From Scleromitrula shiraiana (taxonomy: Eukaryota; Ascomycota; Leotiomycetes; Helotiales; Sclerotiniaceae), in contig JABELC010000010.1 in the NCBI GenBank assembly GCA_028455995.1, forward strand, positions 806,001-870,000: a DNA stretch of 64,000 nt. The letters are read 5' to 3'. The position numbers and the translations under genes were made by a program. Below the pieces are notes generated by a model. That model had not been told where the DNA came from. It saw nothing but the letters and a program-made list of their open reading frames with translations, and did no database searches. Below, piece after piece: positions 60,585-64,000 of the stretch. Position 1 is the first letter of the stretch; each line of letters starts with the position of its first letter.

Positions 60585-61411
60585 ATGGAGCAACCTAGAT
60601 ATCGAGATTACTATGCAGACCTTGGAATACCTCCTTGGTCAAACGCGCAGCAGATCAAGCAGGCTTTCCGTAAACTGGCTAGAATTTACCATCCCGATAA
60701 GAATACTTCGGGCAATCCTAACAGTACCGATATATTCTGCAAGGTAAGTATTTCTTACCATCAGTGGTGCTATGTGTAGATCAAACTACTAGAAGCTGAT
60801 GCGAGCAAATACAGGTCAGAGAAGCCCAAGAGTTTCTCTGTGACGATGAGAAGCGACTCCATTACGATCGAGCATATCATTGGATACAAACAGAATGGAT
60901 TCAGTATCGGGAATTTCAGCGACAGCAGGAAATCAGAGCAGCGGAGTATTCGGCTTGGTTGAGGGTTGAAGAGGCACGTAGAATGGCGGAGGAGCAAAGA
61001 ATTGCAGCTGCATACCAAGCGATTCGAGAGAATGAGCAGAGAATGGTTGCAGAAGCTTGGAGAATATCAGAAGAGCAAAGATGGACTATTTCGTATCGAC
61101 GGTGGCAAGAGGCAAAGCAAAAGGCGGCGGAGCAAGAGGCGAATTCTAAACGGTTGGATGAGTGGGAGGCAGCAAGAGAACAAGAACGATTGGCAATGGA
61201 GCACCAAAAAGCATTGGAGAAGAGAGAAGCGGAGGCACGGGAGGCAAGAGAGCGAGAGGAGGAGTTGGCGAAACTGGGGGCGAGAGAGGAAGAGGCGCGA
61301 CGGGTTCAGGCTATTGTTGAAAGGGAACGTCTAGCAAGTATCAAGATGAAAGAAAGACATGATAATTTGAGGAAGATGTGGGCAAGTAATGCTAAAGCTT
61401 ACTACTGCTAG
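60585..61411 (+). CDS. J-domain (DnaJ/Hsp40) protein with long coiled coil
   Basis: Hsp70 co-chaperone type. Two exons, 60585-60743 and 60815-61411, 251 residues; donor GTAAGT, acceptor ACAG. The J domain occupies about 7-70: DYYADLGIPPWSNAQQIKQA, RKLARIYHPDKN with the HPD triad intact, then KVREAQEFLCDDEKRLHYD. The rest (about 85-245) is an uninterrupted Glu/Arg/Ala/Lys-rich helix, predicted coiled coil. No J-protein Gly/Phe or Cys repeats, so it is a class C (type III) J protein. Fungi have several such J-plus-coiled-coil proteins of unknown job. The tail ends abruptly in NAKAYYC. Confidence 0.85.
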
Positions 61412-62006
61412 TGTGTAGTAAGTTCGTTGGGTGATACTACTACGTGTTTATTTGTTAGACACAGTGTTATTTGTTTTTGACATTGGAAGTCAGAGCCATG
61501 CAGTTTATCTCTGTTAAAAAGTTTTCTTCTTCTTTTAGGTGTGCTTGCAAGATATTCCGAGGGGAAGTTATTGGATGGAGCACCATATCTTGAATTTTCT
61601 GGTCTTTACTTTATGGTGCTAGCTTTTCGTTTGCCTATCTTGGTGACTTTTCAGGATGATGTTTGGTAAATAGGAATGGAATCTAGGAACTTTCATATTA
61701 TCAGGGTCTTATGTATGTTAGAAAGGAACAGGGGGAAAACGAACCGCCAGCAAGTTTGGTGAATCAAAACTCCTCTCATTCTTGGCCAAAACTCTATATG
61801 TCTCCAAAATTTGAACATTTCGTACATATAACTTATTCACTCATTATGTTCAAATCGTGCTGATATTTATCACGTAAACCGCAACCGCGTCTAGGACTTG
61901 GCACAACTGTTGTATGTAACACAGTTGTATCCCCGCCCCCACGACGCGCCGGCCAAGCCCTACTCCAATTCAAAGAGAAGTAAGTGGTCATGGCAAGCTC
62001 TTTGAA

Positions 62007-62168
62007 CTGATAAGAGTGTTCGATGTCCGCAGTTTGATATTCTCATTTTCTAAAATCATTTATACATCTTAGATATATAACTACCATCCTTATCTACCAC
62101 AACTCCCTCATTCTTCCCATCAACCCATTGCTCAAGATACATTCCCGGATGCAAAGTCCTGTTATCTT
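62007..62168 (-). other. Possible 3' exon or relic of an unidentified gene
   Basis: The minus-strand frame after a possible AACAG acceptor (about 62170) reads TLHPGMYLEQWVDGKNEGVV and on to VDKDGSYISKM before ending near 62007. Composition is protein-like and not low-complexity. A possible upstream exon ends at a GTATGT donor opposite about 62290, but the middle exon has stops in all frames I tried. I do not recognise the family. Confidence 0.3.
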
Positions 62169-63412
62169 GATAACACCCATCATTTGTTAGAATACATCAC
62201 AGTGCCCTCAACCTTCCCACCATGTGTAGCTGATTTTCTTAACAGGTGAGCTCGCCCATCTCCCATGCACAAGATCTCAAACTTACATACCTGGTTTCAA
62301 GAATAACCAAGATTGAATAATCTTATTCTAAGAAAAAGAGAAAGATTCAGTAGACGCATTTTGTATATGCTCAGCAACCACCACATACACATATACAACT
62401 TCAAGATCTAGACCTACCGATATATCAAGCACCATATCCGCGACCTCTATGGCCTCGCCCCCCTTATCACCAAACAAGATTGCAAAGGCGATGAACTTCC
62501 AAATGAGGGGAGAGGGAAAAGTTATCCCTCTAATGAGGAATATTGGGGAAGGATTCGAGGGGACCTGTGGATGGGGATATGATGTTGTGGTTTGGCTTCT
62601 ACTTCTGCATCTTTTAGTTTGGATTGTGGGGTTTGGTTTGTTGTATAGACGGAGGAGGGAGGTAGGCGGGACATGTCGATGTCGATGTTGATGTGGTGAT
62701 GCAAATACATTTGTAGGTAGTGGAAGGTGTGCTAATAAGGGTTGGGGTGGACTTAGGGATAAGGCTATTAATTCTGGGATGGATTTTAAGGGTTCTTGAT
62801 GGGTTAAAGCGGGAATTGGTGGTTGGGCGAGAAATTACATAATGTTAATGAGGCTTTTGGATGAAAGAACTTCTACATAGATATTTTGGATAATGAGTAT
62901 ATTAGGAGGGATTGTAGGTAGCTGGTATTATGAGCTGCTTAACTGTGGAATAAATGAACAATGATTGCGCGCTTCCCATGTCAGATCAGTGGTATATTGT
63001 GTCCGATATGTAGTATGAAATGTATGTAAAGTAATGGCAGACTTTATTCAGTTCTTTAAGATCTCTAGCCTAATAGATTCTGTCATTCCTTTGATATTTC
63101 CCTATTATTCAGAGATGATCTAAACACAATGACTACATGAAATAACACATATGCACTCCGCCCATTGAATGTCTGCCAATCATATCTTACACCATGCACT
63201 CATCCGGACCTAGACCTTACTGAATACACTATACTATATCATACCAAATAAATGCAAACTCCCAACAAAATAGCTCTGCTAAGCTCTGTTCTGCTCAGTG
63301 ACTCTTGCAATTGAAACTTATTTCAATAGCTTGCTAACAGCCAAAATAGACGACAACCCCCACTATAGACTAATCACCTGCCTGTCAGGTTAACCATAAT
63401 CCCCTTAGCGAT

Positions 63413-63444
63413 ACTCAAATACTCAAATACTCAAATACTCAAAT
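63413..63444. repeat. (ACTCAAAT)4 tandem repeat
   Basis: Four perfect head-to-tail copies of an 8-nt unit in the intergenic tail of the window, seen directly. Confidence 0.95.
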
Positions 63445-64000
63445 GAGTTAAATTATAACACCCAGCTGTCTATAGAGTTTCTGGAATCTAAAAAGTACGT
63501 ATACACAATTTCATCATTCCCTTCCTTGCAGTGAGTTTCTGAGCAGAGCATCTCTTTTTTTTCGGCATTTTTACACTGCGTAACTGTTATTGGAAATATC
63601 TCCTTCTTTTTGGACATTTTGAGGGCCACTGTGTTGTACTAGTCTTTGTTCAGGACAGCCCCAGAGACCCGATAAGTTTGTTGGATTGGGTCATTGTTTG
63701 TAGCTGTATAATCCCATCTTATAAATCTGAACGCGAATACAAAGAGCCACTTGTCTGACGGGCACAACATCTAAAAAGTTTGAGACAAGTTCCAGAAGAA
63801 TGAATTGGGCTTGCTTCCAACTTCATGTAACCTTGGTGTTCTCCAATATTGTCAAAACAACTTCCGTTGCAAATACTGAGGCTTATACTGCAGCTCTCTT
63901 GGTTATCTCATTACAAATCAACGTGTACAATGCAATTGCTAACATATCGATCAGAGATAGTAATCACAAAAATCAAACAATATGCATGATAACCATCAAG

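Larger units (their letters stand above)
61412..64000. other. Terminal region without a resolved gene
   Basis: About 2.6 kb. A minus-strand open stretch at 62007-62168 reads TLHPGMYLEQWVDGKNEGVV to a stop and has a plausible upstream acceptor, so it may be a 3' exon or relic. The plus-strand frame at 62449-62691 (80 residues with one hydrophobic helix, VVVWLLLLHLLVWIVGFGLL) has no recognised homologue. An 8-nt tandem repeat lies at 63413-63444. The rest is A/T-rich with no clear frame. Confidence 0.5.

Overview
The window is nuclear DNA of a filamentous ascomycete. Genes carry short introns (about 45-200 nt) with GTRNGT donors and CTAAC/CTAAT-type branch points. Intergenic DNA is long, and one block is almost pure A/T. 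The protein repertoire is typical of Pezizomycotina: a Cti6-like PHD protein, a vacuolar subtilisin, CYP52-type P450, pectin-lyase-like and fungus-only families. My best guess is a Leotiomycete of the Botrytis/Sclerotinia kind; that is inference from style, not from a marker gene.

Layout. 0-10 kb: a PET191 homologue cut by the window edge (-), a steryl-ester-hydrolase-like lipase (+), a 15-PGDH-type SDR (-) and a Cti6-like PHD protein (-). 10-16.7 kb: a long promoter region, a conserved fungal protein of unknown function (+), then a 24-bp perfect palindrome, an AT-rich island and an LTR-like scrap. 16.7-24.3 kb: a 2-oxoglutarate/Fe(II) oxygenase (+), a broken SAM methyltransferase (+), a diverged noncoding repeat array, a TCD-type tRNA-t6A dehydratase (-) and a small VOC protein (+). 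24.3-36 kb: a BTB-like protein (-), then a stretch of decay: a P450 pseudogene (-), a C2H2 zinc-finger pseudogene (-), an intact RNA 3'-phosphate cyclase (+) and a pectin-lyase-like relic (+). 36-48.3 kb: an SDR without YxxxK (-), EMC1 (-), a short F-box-like protein (+), a 1101-residue Ser-rich protein (-) and a vacuolar protease B (-). 50.9-59.1 kb: a 2659-residue BEACH-WD40 protein (+). 59.8-61.4 kb: an intron-containing tRNA-Glu (-) and a J-domain protein (+). The last 2.6 kb hold no resolved gene.

The genes do not form one pathway. Conserved housekeeping genes (PET191, TCD, RTCA, EMC1, protease B, BEACH, tRNA-Glu) are interspersed with an accessory block at about 14.5-36 kb that contains four disabled genes and the AT island. 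I found no undescribed multi-gene system. The signals most worth a second look are the diverged repeat array at 20.5-21.2 kb, the cluster of disabled genes and the palindrome at the edge of the AT island. Splice junctions were worked out by hand from consensus sites and reading phase.
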